This document shows, one piece after another, positions 37,501-50,957 of a DNA stretch of 64,000 bases. This DNA comes from Echinococcus granulosus (Eukaryota; Platyhelminthes; Cestoda; Cyclophyllidea; Taeniidae): NCBI RefSeq assembly GCF_000524195.1, contig NW_020170433.1, positions 449,483 to 513,482 of the forward strand, given 5' to 3'. Position numbers and translations under genes: made by a program. The notes under the pieces were generated by a model, which did not search any database, was not told where the DNA came from, and was given only the letters and a program-made list of their open reading frames with translations. How positions within the stretch are numbered: the stretch's first letter is position 1; each line of letters begins with the position of its first letter.

Positions 37501-40500
37501 CTGAATTCGCTATTAATCTCGAAGATTCATTTTTGCCCCAGTGTTGGAGAGCGTCTATCTAGTCGGTTGGAATAGAGGTTAAACTTCTTATCTAGGGCTG
37601 AAATTCGCTAAACGCCGGTGATCCCACAATGCTATAGTTATGCTTAAAGTAGGATTTATTTTCGAACCACACCATGGGCCAATTTCTCTGCATTTTGCAG
37701 CTTTATTTGGCATACAGAGGCGAAGCACCTCCTCCAGTCGGCCTGATTCGGCAGCCTCTTTTCATCGGTTAGTAATTCTACTACTCTAATCCTGCATTTT
37801 CCACGCTGTAAATTATTAAAGTATGTTTCCCTCTTTTCGTTCCTCTGGTGATTGTGGATCTATCTATGTGAGTGAGCTTGGTTACATTTGATGTTCGATT
37901 CTCTTCTTGCATAATGAGTTTTACTTGGGTAGACTTTTCGTTTCATTCAACAGAAATCGAGTTACTCCTTGATTCGATCCGAATCCTGAATTAACCACTG
38001 TTTTTTTTAAAAAAATGATCTCTGGTAAAGTAATATTCCTCCTTATATTGTTTTCACTTTTTCATCAGCATGAAGAGGTTCAAAATCAAAAAGGTAGAAC
38101 AGCCATACGAACAACACATTACTTTAGGTCGTTTACTCTGGAAGTTGGATCCGCGTGTATTTTTGCCTGAAATCAGTGTTGTTTAACGGGAGTAACAGTT
38201 AGCTACACGACACTACTGCTCCAAGAGAGAGGAGGGACTGTAGCCAATGTTACCGGGCCATAGGGGTGTAGCACCAACCAGCTCAATGTATCCTGTGAAA
38301 AAAGAACAACGGTGTTGAGTAGTAAGGGCTACGGTCATAGTTTCCACGCCGCGAAGGTTTAAATACTGGGCTGGCTACACTGTGCTCCACCACGCTTTTG
38401 CAGTGATGCTAGCGGACGCGTTGTTTGCAAGTCCGGAGCGCCTGCTGAGCGAGCAGCAGGAGTGCTACGCTTACCTCTATGCCTACGCCTCGGTGACCGC
38501 AGAGAAGGTGGACTTTGAAACCGAGTGCCGAATCCGCCTCGACCGCTCACGAATCGCTGAGGTCAATAGGGAGGTGTTGGAGGCTAGCCGCATCTGCAAA
38601 CACGTGAGCTTTCTCTCCTTCCCTTTTGCCCTCAGCGTATTTGCTGAACTTGAAATACCCGGTCCCTAGCTTTGGTAAATTTCCTCTTCTACCTGAAAAG
38701 TTTTACTTTACGTGTGTATTGAAGGGAGCAAATCGAAATACTTAGGGGTTTGATGATATTTTTAAAGGCTAAGTGTGTAAAACGTTGCAGGAAAGGCGGG
38801 TTATTATTTTAGTTATGAAATGTTCTATAGTTATTTGAGCCTGAAAATGCTGCTTTTTGTGTAGTCGGTCAATATTCCAGCATTTTGCACGGCTTTAAGA
38901 AACCATTCAGTGCCTTTAAGGCGGTATCAGGCCTGTTTACGGATTTGCGCAGCATTATCTGTGTGCCGTGGTTAGTCGAATAATACCTTTTACCTTTTCT
39001 AATCACAAGCCTTCCCATTTTTCATTTATTTGATTGTAATAGTCATTCGTCCACTGAGCACTGGTGACCGAATCACCGCTGGGCACATTAACGGAAGCCC
39101 GAGTCTGGACATAAGTTTGTCATAAGCTAACAGGAAGGCATGGACTTCCGCAGCAAAGGTTAAGAGGGGCAAAGCATTAGTATCAATGCCGTAGAGGCTA
39201 AATTACGGGAGGCTAAGGATTCGCCTGGTAAAAGATACCCTGCTGTAAGATCGCGAGATAACACTGAGTCATTAATGACTAACAAATCCTCTTCTCTACT
39301 TCAGTGGAATACCATGACAGGCAGCGCGGTGAGCTTACGAGCCTTCCGTGATTTGCCGACCCTATTGCAGTGCCTGCACCACCGAGCGGTATCTTTTGGT
39401 GTATTCCGCTTCCTCTGGGTCATCTTCCGCTCCAAGCGGGTGGACTTTGAGCTCAACCTCGAGACAATGAAGCCCTACTGCATCGTTGTGAATGAGCTTG
39501 CCACCCTTAACCCCTTCATTCGGCCCGCGTTACTCTCCTTCGTCACTGAACTGCTCGGGTCTGTTATGGAGGGCATGGAGGATCTCAGTCAGGTGAGGTT
39601 GTCTTTCACAGCTATTTTAATACTACGCGGATCGAGAAGTAGCCTGGTGAGACTAGCAGTTTATGCGAAATGACTAAGATTCTATGTCACTGACAGGGGG
39701 ATCGAATCAAGCAAGACTGGGAGGGGTAGTGTGATAGCAAGTATGGCTAAAGTAAGCATTATGGATTTTCTTGTCAGTTTGATTTGGATCATTGGTTGTG
39801 GCCACGAGAGATAAAGTGATGTGAATTGGCACACCTAGCTGATCTTTTTGTGTAAGTTTATGACATATTTACCGAGACAATTTGGTAAGTCATCCCGACT
39901 GAACTCCGTTCCGATGATTTGATGCATCCATTACTGATCAAGTTATTAGGCCATTCGGCCTTTCATTTAAAGTTTTTGTCCTTTCTACCGCACATTCAGG
40001 ATTCATGAGAGTTTGAAATGGTAAAATGCGGTCGCAAATAAGTTTTTATTGCAATTATAGTTAGATCGTGGTCCGTAAATCTGCTTGACTATGTTAGCTG
40101 TTAATCATAATTAGTTTCTATCTTGGAATTATACTCTCTCAAGTTTTCTTATCCGGTCCATGGTGTTGTCTTTGTGCTTGTGGCGAAAAGTTGCCATTCT
40201 TATTTCTATCCCATTCAGGTAGGATAACTAAAAAAAAACGGCATCTGTATTTTACTTTAACATCCTATTCCTGCAGATTCGTTTAGGATCTAGTTACTTT
40301 TAAATGCTTGGGGATGAAGTGGGGATCTTATTTCGATCCAGGAACTACGTTCATGCACCCTTTTTCTTAGGAGTTGGAATTAAAATTGTGGTCTGTGGAT
40401 AGTAAAACAAAGGATTTAATCGGGGTTAGGCTTGTTGATTTTTGATTATCTGCTCATGTTTAGGGACACTTAATCGGCCTTGGGAATAGGTTTTGAGGAG

Positions 40501-41565
40501 TCTGAATCGCTTTAATAAGTATCGGTTATCTATCTCCTTTTCTTGTTAGGGTGGTGTTCACTTATCCCCTTGAATTGCAACTGTGTTGTTGGAATTTTCG
40601 CATGAACAAACTGAGGAACTAACCACACACAGTTATTGATTTAACGTAGTAACTTTTTTGAAGAAGTCTTCAGTGTTCCCAAAAATATTTTTGTTAAATG
40701 AGGTCCCCTATTTTTCATACTTCTACAACAGTATTCATGATTGTCTTTTCAAATAATAGCGTTACTTTCAACGTTGGGGTTCTGTATCCCATTGGCAATC
40801 ATGTGCTCGGCAATTGACACGGGGCTGATTAAACTATGATTGACTGGTTGTTTTTTTTCTCCCTTTCCAGTTGGAGTACAAGCGAATGCTGGTGGGACTG
40901 CTGGTCCACCTCATCACTTGCGGCTACGTTCTACCCACTATTCGGACGATGCATTCTCTCTTCGAGCGGAATCATGTGGACGTCTCTATCGCGAGGCATT
41001 TTGTCACCGAGGTGGGTTTGTGTCTCATCTGTTAATCTGTCCTACCTCCCATCCATCCATCCATCCATCCATCCATCCATCCATCCATCCNNNNNNNNNN
41101 NNNNNNNNNNNNNNNNNNNNNNNNNNNNNNNNNNNNNNNNNNNNNNNNNNNNNNNNNNNNNNNNNNNNNNNNNNNNNNNNNNNNNNNNNNATCCATCCAT
41201 CCATCCATCCATCCATCCATCTCATATATCCTTTTATTCATTCATCCATCCATCCAGCTACTCACCAAAGTTACTTAACTGCCAATTTTGTCGTATTTTT
41301 TGACCCTAGCTCCTCAATGTGGCTGCACCGCCGTATGACCCGACATTCATGAACTGTCTTCATCCTCTCGTATCTCACCCACACATCATTGATGGTCTTC
41401 ATGCTGGTCGAAACACCGATCTCGTAAAGGAATTTTTAGGTATGTTTCATTCCCCTTCGTCACATCATTGCTATATATTACAGGAATTTGTCACTCAAAT
41501 ACATACTTTTTGTAAACATTTTAGCCCGATACAATGACCAGACACGTTCTGCAAGTCCGGAATAA
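34536..41565 (+). CDS. NELFCD: Negative elongation factor C/D (TH1-like)
   Basis: Subunit of the nuclear NELF complex, which holds RNA polymerase II in promoter-proximal pause. Ten exons: 34536-34621, 34987-35248, 35391-35816, 37045-37293, 37701-37767, 38404-38603, 39305-39592, 40871-41011, 41310-41439 and 41525-41565. They give 629 residues (human about 590), with all GT-AG borders and phases consistent. Matches to the family run the whole length: NPSVVAEAIE near the N-terminus (human NVSRTIKRYF), MGCHSEQTYL (MVCHGEHTYL), APPPVGLIRQPLFI (DPPPVELIRVPAFL), CGYVLPTIR (RGYVLPVVS), RHFVTE (RYFVTE), LLNVAAPPY (VLDVIAPPY) and DLVKEFLA near the end. Residues 220-230 are a Gln/Leu tract (QQQLLQQQQQQ), coded by CAG/CAA and not typical of the family. 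Introns range from 85 nt to about 1.28 kb. Nothing recognisable lies in them except the microsatellite and gap in intron 8. Confidence 0.95.
41048..41256. repeat. (ATCC)n microsatellite in NELFCD intron 8, with assembly gap
   Basis: Perfect ATCC repeats flank the Ns on both sides (41048-41090 and 41191-41220), followed by a degenerate TTCATTCATCC part. The true array length is unknown because the middle is missing. Confidence 0.95.
41091..41190. other. Assembly gap of 100 Ns
   Basis: Exactly 100 Ns, probably a placeholder of arbitrary size inside the tetranucleotide array. It does not touch an exon. Confidence 0.99.
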
Positions 41566-42043
41566 GGTGGATGCCGTGGTCATTCACCTTGTGTACATAT
41601 GTGTACAATGTTGTTTATTTATTAATATTAGTAGTTAAATGTATGCTTGTATTTAGCAATTAGCTTCAAGTCCGCTGTATTACTCTCGTTGGGGTGGGGA
41701 GATATTGTAGTATTCGAGGGTCGCCGTGTGTGTTACTTCCATGTGAGGGTTCATTTCTTATTTGCTCAATCGTACTATAACGCCACAGTAATGTGATTCA
41801 AAATGCATCCGGAACGGGGCTTGTTCTGATCCAGCGTAGCCTTTGGCTGCGCCAGTAGTCTCAGCTCTTCTGTGCCCAAGTAGTACTGTAATACTTATGT
41901 TGTTTTAATGTACCGTTCAGGGAGGAGGCGGTCAGGAAATTCGGGCCTCGTGACCGGATGGTCCTCTCCCGTGCCTAGTGACTGCAGCTCCCCTCCTTCT
42001 TGAACATTGTATTTCCCTCTCCATCTTGTCGTCTTTAATAAAT
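41566..42043. other. Short spacer between NELFCD and MYCBP
   Basis: 478 bp holding the NELFCD 3'UTR and, probably, the 5' region of MYCBP. A possible acceptor (GTGACTGCAG) ends at about 41989, and a pyrimidine-rich tract follows. No TATA box is obvious. Confidence 0.5.
42037..42042 (+). terminator. AATAAA, possible NELFCD poly(A) signal next to the MYCBP ATG
   Basis: The first canonical signal after the NELFCD stop, 471 nt downstream. It ends one base before the A of the MYCBP start codon (AATAAATATG). If it is used, NELFCD transcripts are cleaved inside the MYCBP coding exon. It may also be chance in A+T-rich DNA. Confidence 0.4.
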
Positions 42044-43393
42044 ATGTCCAAAGTGAATCAACTGGGCTTGTCTAAGAAGGCGAGGAGTAGGGAAGCGGAG
42101 ACTGATGAGTCGCGCGTTTCAGTACGTTTTCTGCTATGGTAATATGGCTTATAGTGACTTCGGGAAAGGCTCAGGGTGATGCAAATTTTGCTGTCAGGAA
42201 GGAATTTCCAAGGGATATAGGCAGCAAAATATGTATTTTTTGGCAAGAATGTTTAAATTTGGTCATGATTTACAAAGTTGTTTGGTGGGGCTAAGCTTAG
42301 TACTTTGACGTGACATGCTTAGTCGTCTCACACAAAGTAATGATGGTCTATTTAAGCTCGACAAGAAGATACCAGAATATTTTGCCGAAATTTATGGTTT
42401 AAACGCAGGCAATAATAGTTTTTCAACTAAATGGAAGTAACTATATACTCAATACTTTATTTGAGTGACCTAAGAGACTTTTAATTAATCAAATCCTGGG
42501 TGCTAATTATTTGATATTCATTCAAAGCTATGCAAACAGTAAATTCAAATATCTAATATTTTTCAAAAGGAATTCTCGTCTAAAAGAAAGGAGTTTAGAA
42601 AATATTTAGAAAATGCGGGGGTATTGGATGCGATCACTAACGGTAATCTTGTCTATGTACCGTTGAATAACGGCAATGTTTGTAGCCCTAATCAAATTAT
42701 TCGAGTTACCAGAAAAACCAACTAACCCAGTCAGGTAATTACAAGAAATATGCAACTGTTACGACAGACGTGCAAAAAGTTTTTATCAAAGGCTATACTT
42801 TAGCAGGCTTATAACCTACGGATTAAAATATCGACGGTTGAAGTATCTATTATTGGTATGAAAGCACATAGTAGATTTATAATAGTTGACTTCACATAAA
42901 TTTTTTAAGAATTATTATGTGTTTTGGCCTTCTAGGATATAAACGGTAAATTATTTTTGAGTAGAGATTATAATATCTCCAACTACTGTACTGCTTTGCA
43001 GTGCTCAGTTTTGTATTTGCAAGAACATCCTCTAACATGTTTTGTACATTTGTTAACCGAAACAACACTATTTTTCGATAAATGAGTATAATTATGCACA
43101 CACAGCATAACTAGTCAACACATTTCCCTTCCGTTAGAATTAATCCAAGTTTTTTGAAAAAATATCCATTTAATACATATTTTGGCAGGTTTCTGATGGA
43201 GTGCTTTGATAAGAGACCATTTGAAGAAGAAACAGACTTAAGAAAGAAGAATGATGAACTGAGTGAACGGGTTAAGAATTTGGAACAAATAGTTTGTGAA
43301 CTACAAGAAAAACTCGAAATAAGCCAAGAAAACACAGAAGAGCCTTCAAATATTCAGAGTTCTGCTCAAGAATCAAACAAACTCTTAACTTAA
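42044..43393 (+). CDS. MYCBP: c-Myc-binding protein (AMY-1)
   Basis: Small adaptor known in vertebrates to bind the MYC N-terminus and A-kinase anchoring proteins; it is also found in sperm. Exons are 42044-42121, 42570-42642, 42686-42734 and 43189-43393, with introns of 448, 43 and 454 nt, giving 134 residues (human 103). The match is clear: SSKRKEFRKYLENAGVLDAI (human DSKREQFRRYLEKSGVLDTL), then LIKLFELPEKPTNPVRFLME (LVALYEEPEKPNSALDFLKH), then a charged heptad-like coiled coil at about residues 78-115. Phases agree at all joins. The first exon adds 26 basic/acidic residues without family similarity. It is chosen because its ATG and phase-0 donor GTACGT fit and no other start was seen, so this end is less certain. 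The tail is rich in S, Q, E and N. Confidence 0.88.
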
Positions 43394-43530
43394 GGTTTTC
43401 GTTTGCCAGAAGCTTTTGCACAAACGTGCAATGCTATGCAATGGTGGATCCACTTTCTTCACATTGTGGAGTAAAGTTCTGTTTATCTAGTAGCATTTGC
43501 TCTTTTGGCTTTTAATGTATAACGCTTGGT

Positions 43531-43536
43531 AATAAA
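43531..43536 (+). terminator. Poly(A) signal AATAAA for MYCBP
   Basis: Canonical signal 138 nt after the stop at 43393. Confidence 0.6.
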
Positions 43537-44100
43537 TATAACATCACAAATAAGTAAGTAATTGTTACGATTTAAATTTCTTAAACCTCCTAAGGGCAGA
43601 AATGGACAAAGATGATTCAATTGTTTTTCGAAATAAAAATAAGGGCATGATTTTAAGTAAGTTTCTTTTGTGGTAACGAAGGCAAGGTGCGCTTAAATTT
43701 ATACTTATTGAATTTAAGTACATGTACCGCCTATACAATTTTTCTGATTTAATCCCGCTTGCTAAGCTAAAATGTGAAGTGTCTCAATCATAATGTAAGT
43801 TGTCCGAGTCGCACGTATCAGTCACGTACGCCAAGAATGAGTTTACTGTTGTATGACAGCAGTAATACACAATCATGTTATTGTATTATTGTGCCCAAAT
43901 TACAGGATTTTGGCTAATAAAGTTGGGCGAATCCTGCAGTTTGGAGTGAATAAATGTCCCTACTCTTCATCTTGACTGCATGATCCAAAGCTCGGCGAAT
44001 GGCCAAGCTTGTCCAATTTGTTTGAGCAAATGAAATTAAATGGTCAAGTGAATCTCCGTAGATAATTGAAGACTAAACTATCGGGTGAACTTATGCAGAA

Positions 44101-44120
44101 AAGATATATATATATATCTT
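44101..44120. repeat. 20-nt AT palindrome
   Basis: An (AT)n core framed by AAG and CTT, perfectly self-complementary. Confidence 0.6.
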
Positions 44121-47100
44121 GACTTTGGTCATGATAAATAAAAAGCTGTCTACCATTCAGAAGTGACTTTTACCAAAAGTAACTGTCACTTTTTATTACG
44201 GCCTCAATTTACACATGTTATTGAAATATAGGATCTTTAAACTAATTGCTCAAAATAAGGAAAAACTCTAAAGTCCTGTCGCTTCAATTCAATAAAGATA
44301 AAGACTGCGCAACTGAAATTGCATTAAAGTGGACTTACAATCTCAACGTTAAGATTGCAGGAAGCATGTCGCTAGCACACTGCTATTTTGGTGGACTTGG
44401 GAAATGCTCTAAGTGGGATTTTTGTTAAGTAATTCATGCCATATTATGAAGAATTCCTCGTAGGGATGATAAAACATGCGTTTTAACAGTTAAATTGAAT
44501 TTCCATTGTTCAACTAATTTTTAAATTTATTTCCAAAAAGTGGCTGGCATTCACCTACATAGACGACTAAGTCAGACCGATTTTCATGACAGTGTTCAAG
44601 TTTTAACCGAGGTGCAAGATTATACAGCTACTATTCTAAACACCTTTGTGTAATAATGATGTGAAACATGCAAATAATAATGGCCACCACAGATCTCAAA
44701 GTAATCGTCCATTTTACTCCGTCATCCTTTCTTAGGCAGTTTTATAGTCAACAAATAAAAACAAAATCTCATCATTTTTAACAGTACTACTTTTTGGGAA
44801 CATAAGGAAAATGAATTTTTCAGGTCCACTAACCATCAATCATCAAATGGAAGGACTTATAAGATTTATTAGGTTCGGGTGTAGGGCAACTTGAGGCACA
44901 AAAATTACCATTGTTTTGATTTTTGTTTAAGGCTTTATGATGTATTACTGGAGACGTTCTAACAACGAACAAGAAGCTACTATTTTTATTTTTGAAATCT
45001 ATTAGAGAACTTATTCATACTTTTGCAGAATATTTACTTTAGTATTGTGCGATTAAGCAGTGGGAAGGCAAAACACGAGGTGTAAAATTCGGTCATTTAC
45101 CACACAAAGCTTGAGTCAAAGTGGCTAACAAAGACCACGTAAAATGGTGAATTTCTAGAGTACTTAAAAAAATCTAACGGTTATTAATGGTTATTTGTTA
45201 CATGATGGTAGGAATAGTTTCTGATGTTTGTGCGCGTGTCTCCACCAGATTGCAAAGTCAGTTGTTCATCAGTACTTAGTGGATGCGCCTCGAAGCAACA
45301 CGGAATGCCATTAAAAAAAGAGCATAAATTTTTGGACAAGGAAACACGTTACAAAACGAATTCGAGGTAAACAAACCTGCCAAAGTCTGGATCGCACACT
45401 GAGCTAATCACGTAATTAATGCATAGAAAATTATCATATATCTGCAGAAACCTAGAAAATTCCTGTGGTAAATCCCTACCGTCTTTAAGGACTCAAATGA
45501 AATTGGCACTGTTGGATGGGATAGAAATATTGTCTGGAACTGAGAAGTGTGCACACGTTGTGACACCATAAAACTTGGTGTAATATTTTTCTTTCCCATG
45601 TCTTCGCGTTAAAATGACTTAGAGAATGAAGAAGTAATTTGTTAGGTATTCGCCCATACGATTATTAGGCTGGACTTTCATGATGTGGGCCTACTTAATA
45701 AAGATTCTCTCAGTGACGTCCAAAATGTACAGAAGACGCTTAAATCAAACCATTAATTAATTTCCCGGATATGGAAGGTGATACAACCGTTTCGGTATTG
45801 CATTTGTTTGTAGTCGCTGCACGTGACCCCAGATCCGCCGAGTACTAGGACCGTTGATCAAGATGGCTAACAGGAGTGTGTGATAAACTTCTGGTAAAGA
45901 AGAGCAGAAAACACGGACCAGGTGGTGTCTACAGACGAATTCAAGTGGGTTTTGATTATTGAAAATAATTCAAAGACGGCTAGCTGTACTTTTCCACTAG
46001 CATTTTTGGCCGAGGCGATTGTTTCTCAACAGCACACGAGTTGGTTAACACTGATTTCGGAAAGCCTTTCATGGAACTGCACAGAACGAATCCTTTTAAA
46101 GGAAGGAGCATTTTCTAATTTGTTCTAGTTTGAATAGTTTGCGCACGCTAAATGGCGAAGTTATTCAGGTCAGTCGGCGATGATTCAGCCGTAGTGGCAA
46201 ACCTTTTTATGCCGAAGCTTTCCGAGCACTAGAAAAACGCCAAAGTAAGTGCATAAATGTGGTAGAAGGATAAGTCAAGAAATAAAACCATTTTCACTCC
46301 AGCCATTTGTTCACTTCTTTGGTCAACTCAAAAGTTCGGCTGTCATTTGTGCGGGCCTCAAAGCAGTGCAAGTTAACCTCAGAACGTCTAAGGAGCTGAA
46401 TATTACAATTAATGCTAATGATATGTTCCTATAGACTACATGGGAGAGAGAGGAAGCTTACTGTAAAAAACATGCTTTTCATCGAGCGATTTTACTGATT
46501 TGTGACTTGCAAACCATCTTGAATAACAGAATGGGAACTGTCACGTAGATTTTGGAAATTTTGTAAAAAGCCAATCTTTAATAGTCAGAGGTGATAGCCA
46601 TCCAGCATGCAAGACCACCAATGGGGCCGGTGAACAACCATCCAACGTTCCTTCTTTCACTCCGATCGAGGAAGATAAATTTTCATCAGCAAGGGTTTAG
46701 GCTAAAATAGTCAAATATTTAAGACCAAAATTTATCTCTGTTTCTTTGACATAAAACACAAAAACTACTCAAATTGATGTTTTGTATTTGTTTTCAAACT
46801 GTCGATCATGGGGTTTTCCTCTTCATTATCGAAGGTGGGTGGTTTATTTGGAAATCTAATATTTATTCCAAACTAAGTAATGCATTTTTCAGGGTAATCG
46901 GAAAAAAAATGTAAAAAAACCCATTTTGCGTCTATCTCTTTGATGCTATAAATGGAAGATTTTTACTGCATTAGGCCTCAACTATTTTAACTGGATTAGA
47001 ATCGTTGCCAGTACCATTGATTGACAAATCAAAGCAAAAGCAGCGTTTCCAGTTTTTCTGGATGCTTCAATTAAAATGCATATGTGAAATTAAAATTAAA

Positions 47101-47663
47101 TGCCCCGATAATGTAAATTTTATTGCTAAAACCTAAAAAAGGCAGAATAAGTATTTTCAAAGATGCAGCCAGATAAAGGTGTGGACAAACTGGTTTAACG
47201 GGCGTAACCATAAACAGGATTTATAGGGTCTGAAGTAAAATGAGAACGGGAAATCCAATGTAGCGGCACTGCAATCACTTTCTCTTACCCTCACCGCAGA
47301 GTAAGAAACTGCAAATTTTTCAGCTCTCACTCAAGCCGCTTAAATTTAGACCGATTAAATCAAACCTAGGACTAAATTTAATTTAGCGTAGATACTCCCT
47401 ACCTCTTTGGTTCCAAGGTGCAACTTCAGGAAGTGGCTCTATTCGACTAGTTGATTAGGCGATTAAGGAAGTTATCAAACACCCCTTGCGTCAATATGTA
47501 CCTGATCCCATTTATATGTGGTTGATATTTGGGGTCCATTCAGTTTCGACACTTGTGTTATTTGCTTGTGGCATCCCAATTTCCTTGAGTTTAGACCAAT
47601 TCCTCTAGGTCGGGAAACAATTGCATTCTTTGGTTTTAAAATGCTGTAACTGTACCATATAAA

Positions 47664-47684
47664 ACTTAATTTGAGAAATTAAGT
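47664..47684. repeat. Tight 9-bp hairpin
   Basis: ACTTAATTT and AAATTAAGT pair across a 3-nt loop (GAG). Confidence 0.55.
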
Positions 47685-50600
47685 GTCTATACTGTGGTGA
47701 TTTATTTTTCCTCTGAACATCTATAATGGTTAATCCCCAATAAAGCAGTCATTGGTTTATATCTCGCTTAATCGCCGTTGGTTCTAAGCCTTAAACTCTA
47801 CGTGTAAAAGATAAGTAAGTACGTGAGCTTCCACGGGATTCGCCAATTTCTTTACAATTAGTTTGTGCGGGATCGAGAGCATCCACGAAACCTGTTGTAG
47901 GCTTTACGATCCTGAGTGTCCTATAAGCTTATTCACTAATACATATGTGGATTGTCGAGTAGGATTATCGAGCATTTACTTATAGAGGAAATTTGCGGAC
48001 ATGAAGTCGGTGAATTCCATTAGCGGACTATAAAACAACTATTTTGGGTGGTATCCAAACCAACAACATTGACATGCTATTAAATGCCCAAATATTAAGG
48101 CTGACCAAACTTAGGTTTACCGATTTAAGGATGATTTCTTTTAAGAATTGCACGTTCAGGCATTAAATTATATCAAGACCATAATTAGGATCATAAACAA
48201 ATTTTAAAACTTTCCTTAAAATAAGCGCCTACAGGTAGCTTTACCGTTGATACAAATTTTTATAACGTATTTAAAGATAATTTACTGAACATATAAACAT
48301 GGATTTGCAAACATAACGCCAGCAAAAGAAAACGTTTCAATTTAGTTAATTCAAACATTGAATGATGCTCGCAAAGTCTGCAAGGGTACTTGTATCACTG
48401 CACATTCCTGTTTTATAAAACGAAATCCTACGATTTCTTTAACTGACCAATTTAGAATGGCGCGTAATGGTTTTACTGAGATAATTGACACTTGGAGAGA
48501 TCCATCTAGAAGAAAAGTATGTTATCCTGCAAGAGAACTGTTGAATTATAATTTAATAATTGAAAAAATAAGTTTTGCTCTCACCAAAGTCATTCAAATT
48601 CTTCAATGATTAGCTCAAAATAAGCTAAGTGCTCTTTTGTATTTGCTGAAAGTGGGCTCTCTTAATATTTTAGCCTTAAAATTTTGCATAATTAAAGTTG
48701 CTAAATCCAGACAAACCATCAAAACCTCTACTTTTGCAATCAAGCAAACTGAAAAGCAAACTGAATAGCCCGGTGTACAATAGCACTTTATAAAACTTTT
48801 GCTTGTTTTAGAAGATTACTAAATGCATTGCTTTGAGAAGACTGGCCACTTAAGTAACTTAATGATTGAGTCTAATAATTACTTGGAAACATTACTAAGG
48901 TATTGCAAGAAAGCAGTGCAACAAGAGGTTTGTCGCATACAAACACATTTTGGAGCCTAAGTGTGAAACAGGTCCCGACACCGATGAAACTGAAGCTTTC
49001 GTTATAATTTCTTATTCGCTTTTAAGATGAATAGACATTGCACATAAACAAATTTTTGATAAACAGTAGCTCATTTTTTCCAGTAAATTTGTCTTCATCT
49101 AGCTACAAAATGCAAAACTAGAATTTGGCACATGATAAAGTGTTTCAGCACACCCTGATTTGTAAATTATATTTCTCGGACTATTTGCGGTAAAAGTGGA
49201 AGATGAATATGATTCATTTTCTTTCTAAATATTGCTTGCGCGGCTAAAAAGCGACCGAGACGAATGCTACCCAGAACTTCTAATTATTGCAGCAAAACTG
49301 GACTACAACTTCCGAAAGTTGAAAAACCAAGAGATGATCCAGGCTATCACAATGAAGGCACTAATACGTATAACACTCCATAAAGGTGGGCAAAATTACA
49401 TACAACAGGGCCCAAAGTGGGAGAGATACTTATCTAATGAAGTTATGCGTGGTACAGAAATGCTATGATCGAATGTATTAAAAGGTTTTGCCATAATTTT
49501 ATAATGTGGCGTCAGACTATAGCCACAAGGTCTAAGAGTTTAATGTGGCAGTCTTTATGGAACAATGGCGATGGATTCAACGCTAAGACTGATATAGTTT
49601 CCTCATATGTTCCATTAGGATGCCTTCTTCACATAAAGTTTAGGACTGGAGACCAAATTTTAAATGTAATGCTCAGGGCCATGCTACCTGAACAACCTAA
49701 AACCGTTGCGGTCGTTTAGGGGGATGAAACGAGATTGATGGCTGCCCTAATCAACAATATTTTGCCATATATTATATGACGCTAAGTGTACCCAATCAAG
49801 ATGTATTATGATGGGATTTCTTTCTCCGACAGACGGTACATCCCTTATTTGTGACTTAAATGAGTGAATTAATTTAGGCTACCACGGCACTTTCTTGGCC
49901 TTAATTTTTCAATTTTTGCTCTCTTATGGACTAAAATTTAGATTCTCCAAAGGATTTCGGAATAATCTCATTGCAAAAAAGACAAAACTCATAGTCACAC
50001 AACCACGTATTAGGATGGCTTAATTAGGTAGTGGTCAGAAGGTGTTTTAACCATCAGACACGCAGAGCAGTCACGAAGGCAACATTGACCAACGATGAGG
50101 TGGATAAACTGGAGGTGAAGCATCTTGGTTCTTAGTTGTTGTCTTTTGCTAGGCACTTATGTGTATACACCATTTCCTCATCGTACTTCCCAAGTCTGGA
50201 CTGTCCACCATTTTGACGCTTGTAAATGGGGAGTATTTATGTCATCGCGCATAAATTTCTCACCATACGGTTCACCATCTGTCTCAAAAACACTTATTCA
50301 CACTCTGAATTGTTTGCGCGAGCGGCTTTTATTTGTGAAAGAGGATTTTGCATTCCATTCTCAAACTGGTCATGCATTTGAGCCTACCGACGTGAACCTA
50401 TAAAATACAAAGTGACCTGGCAATTAACTCCCTTTCTACCGAAGTCCCTTATGCATAATATTGTGATATTTCCACCTCCTCCCATCACGCCGCACAAAAT
50501 GGCATGCGTCCTCTATCAATATTAAATTATGTTACAAATGAATTGGTTGAGTTTAAGCTGTCAACATAAGTGCGGAGAATGATTTCACTTTTCACTTTTT

Positions 50601-50702
50601 GATATTGTAATTACATCCTGCTAAAACTAATGCCAACTGGTATTTTGTTAGACCAATAAAATGGCTGGGTTGCGGTAGTCGACCTTCCTCTTGAACTCTG
50701 CC

Positions 50703-50729
50703 CACGAACGTTGTAAAGGTCGGTTCGTG
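50703..50729. repeat. 7-bp inverted repeat
   Basis: CACGAAC and GTTCGTG are separated by 13 nt. The pair sits in a locally G+C-richer patch. Confidence 0.35.
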
Positions 50730-50957
50730 ACCTCAGAGACTACGTTAGCCAATTCGCTTATTAATTAATTTAAAAAAATGAGCAAAAATATTTTTGTAGC
50801 GCTTTGAGTCATTCAGAAGAGCTGGAGCCCACTGGTTTGACACGGAGGTCATGACGGCTAGCATAAGTACAAAAGCGGAGCATTAAGTGTATGCAAAACC
50901 AAAAAGAATGGTTTTAAATGCTCAAAGCACTGCATAGACCTCCTCTATTCTTTTGAG

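Larger units (their letters stand above)
43537..50957. other. Intergenic region, no recognised gene
   Basis: Palindromes and hairpins lie at 44101-44120, 47664-47684 and 50703-50729. A frame at 48331-48606 (DQFRMARNGFTEIIDTWRDP and flanks) follows an acceptor-like TTTCAATTTAG and carries a GTATGT donor-like site. Frames at 49232-49719 look protein-like but match nothing I know. These may be exons of an unrecognised gene, remnants of old elements, or chance. Confidence 0.35.

Noticed and set aside
41025..41303. Long open frames across the NELFCD intron 8 (repeated Pro-Ser-Ile-His or Trp-Met-Asp-Gly)
   Set aside because: They are translations of the (ATCC)n array and the N gap, not genes.
44246..46434. 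Several 60-68-codon + strand frames downstream of MYCBP
   Set aside because: They have no motif, no consistent splice sites and are at chance length, so are left out of the gene list.
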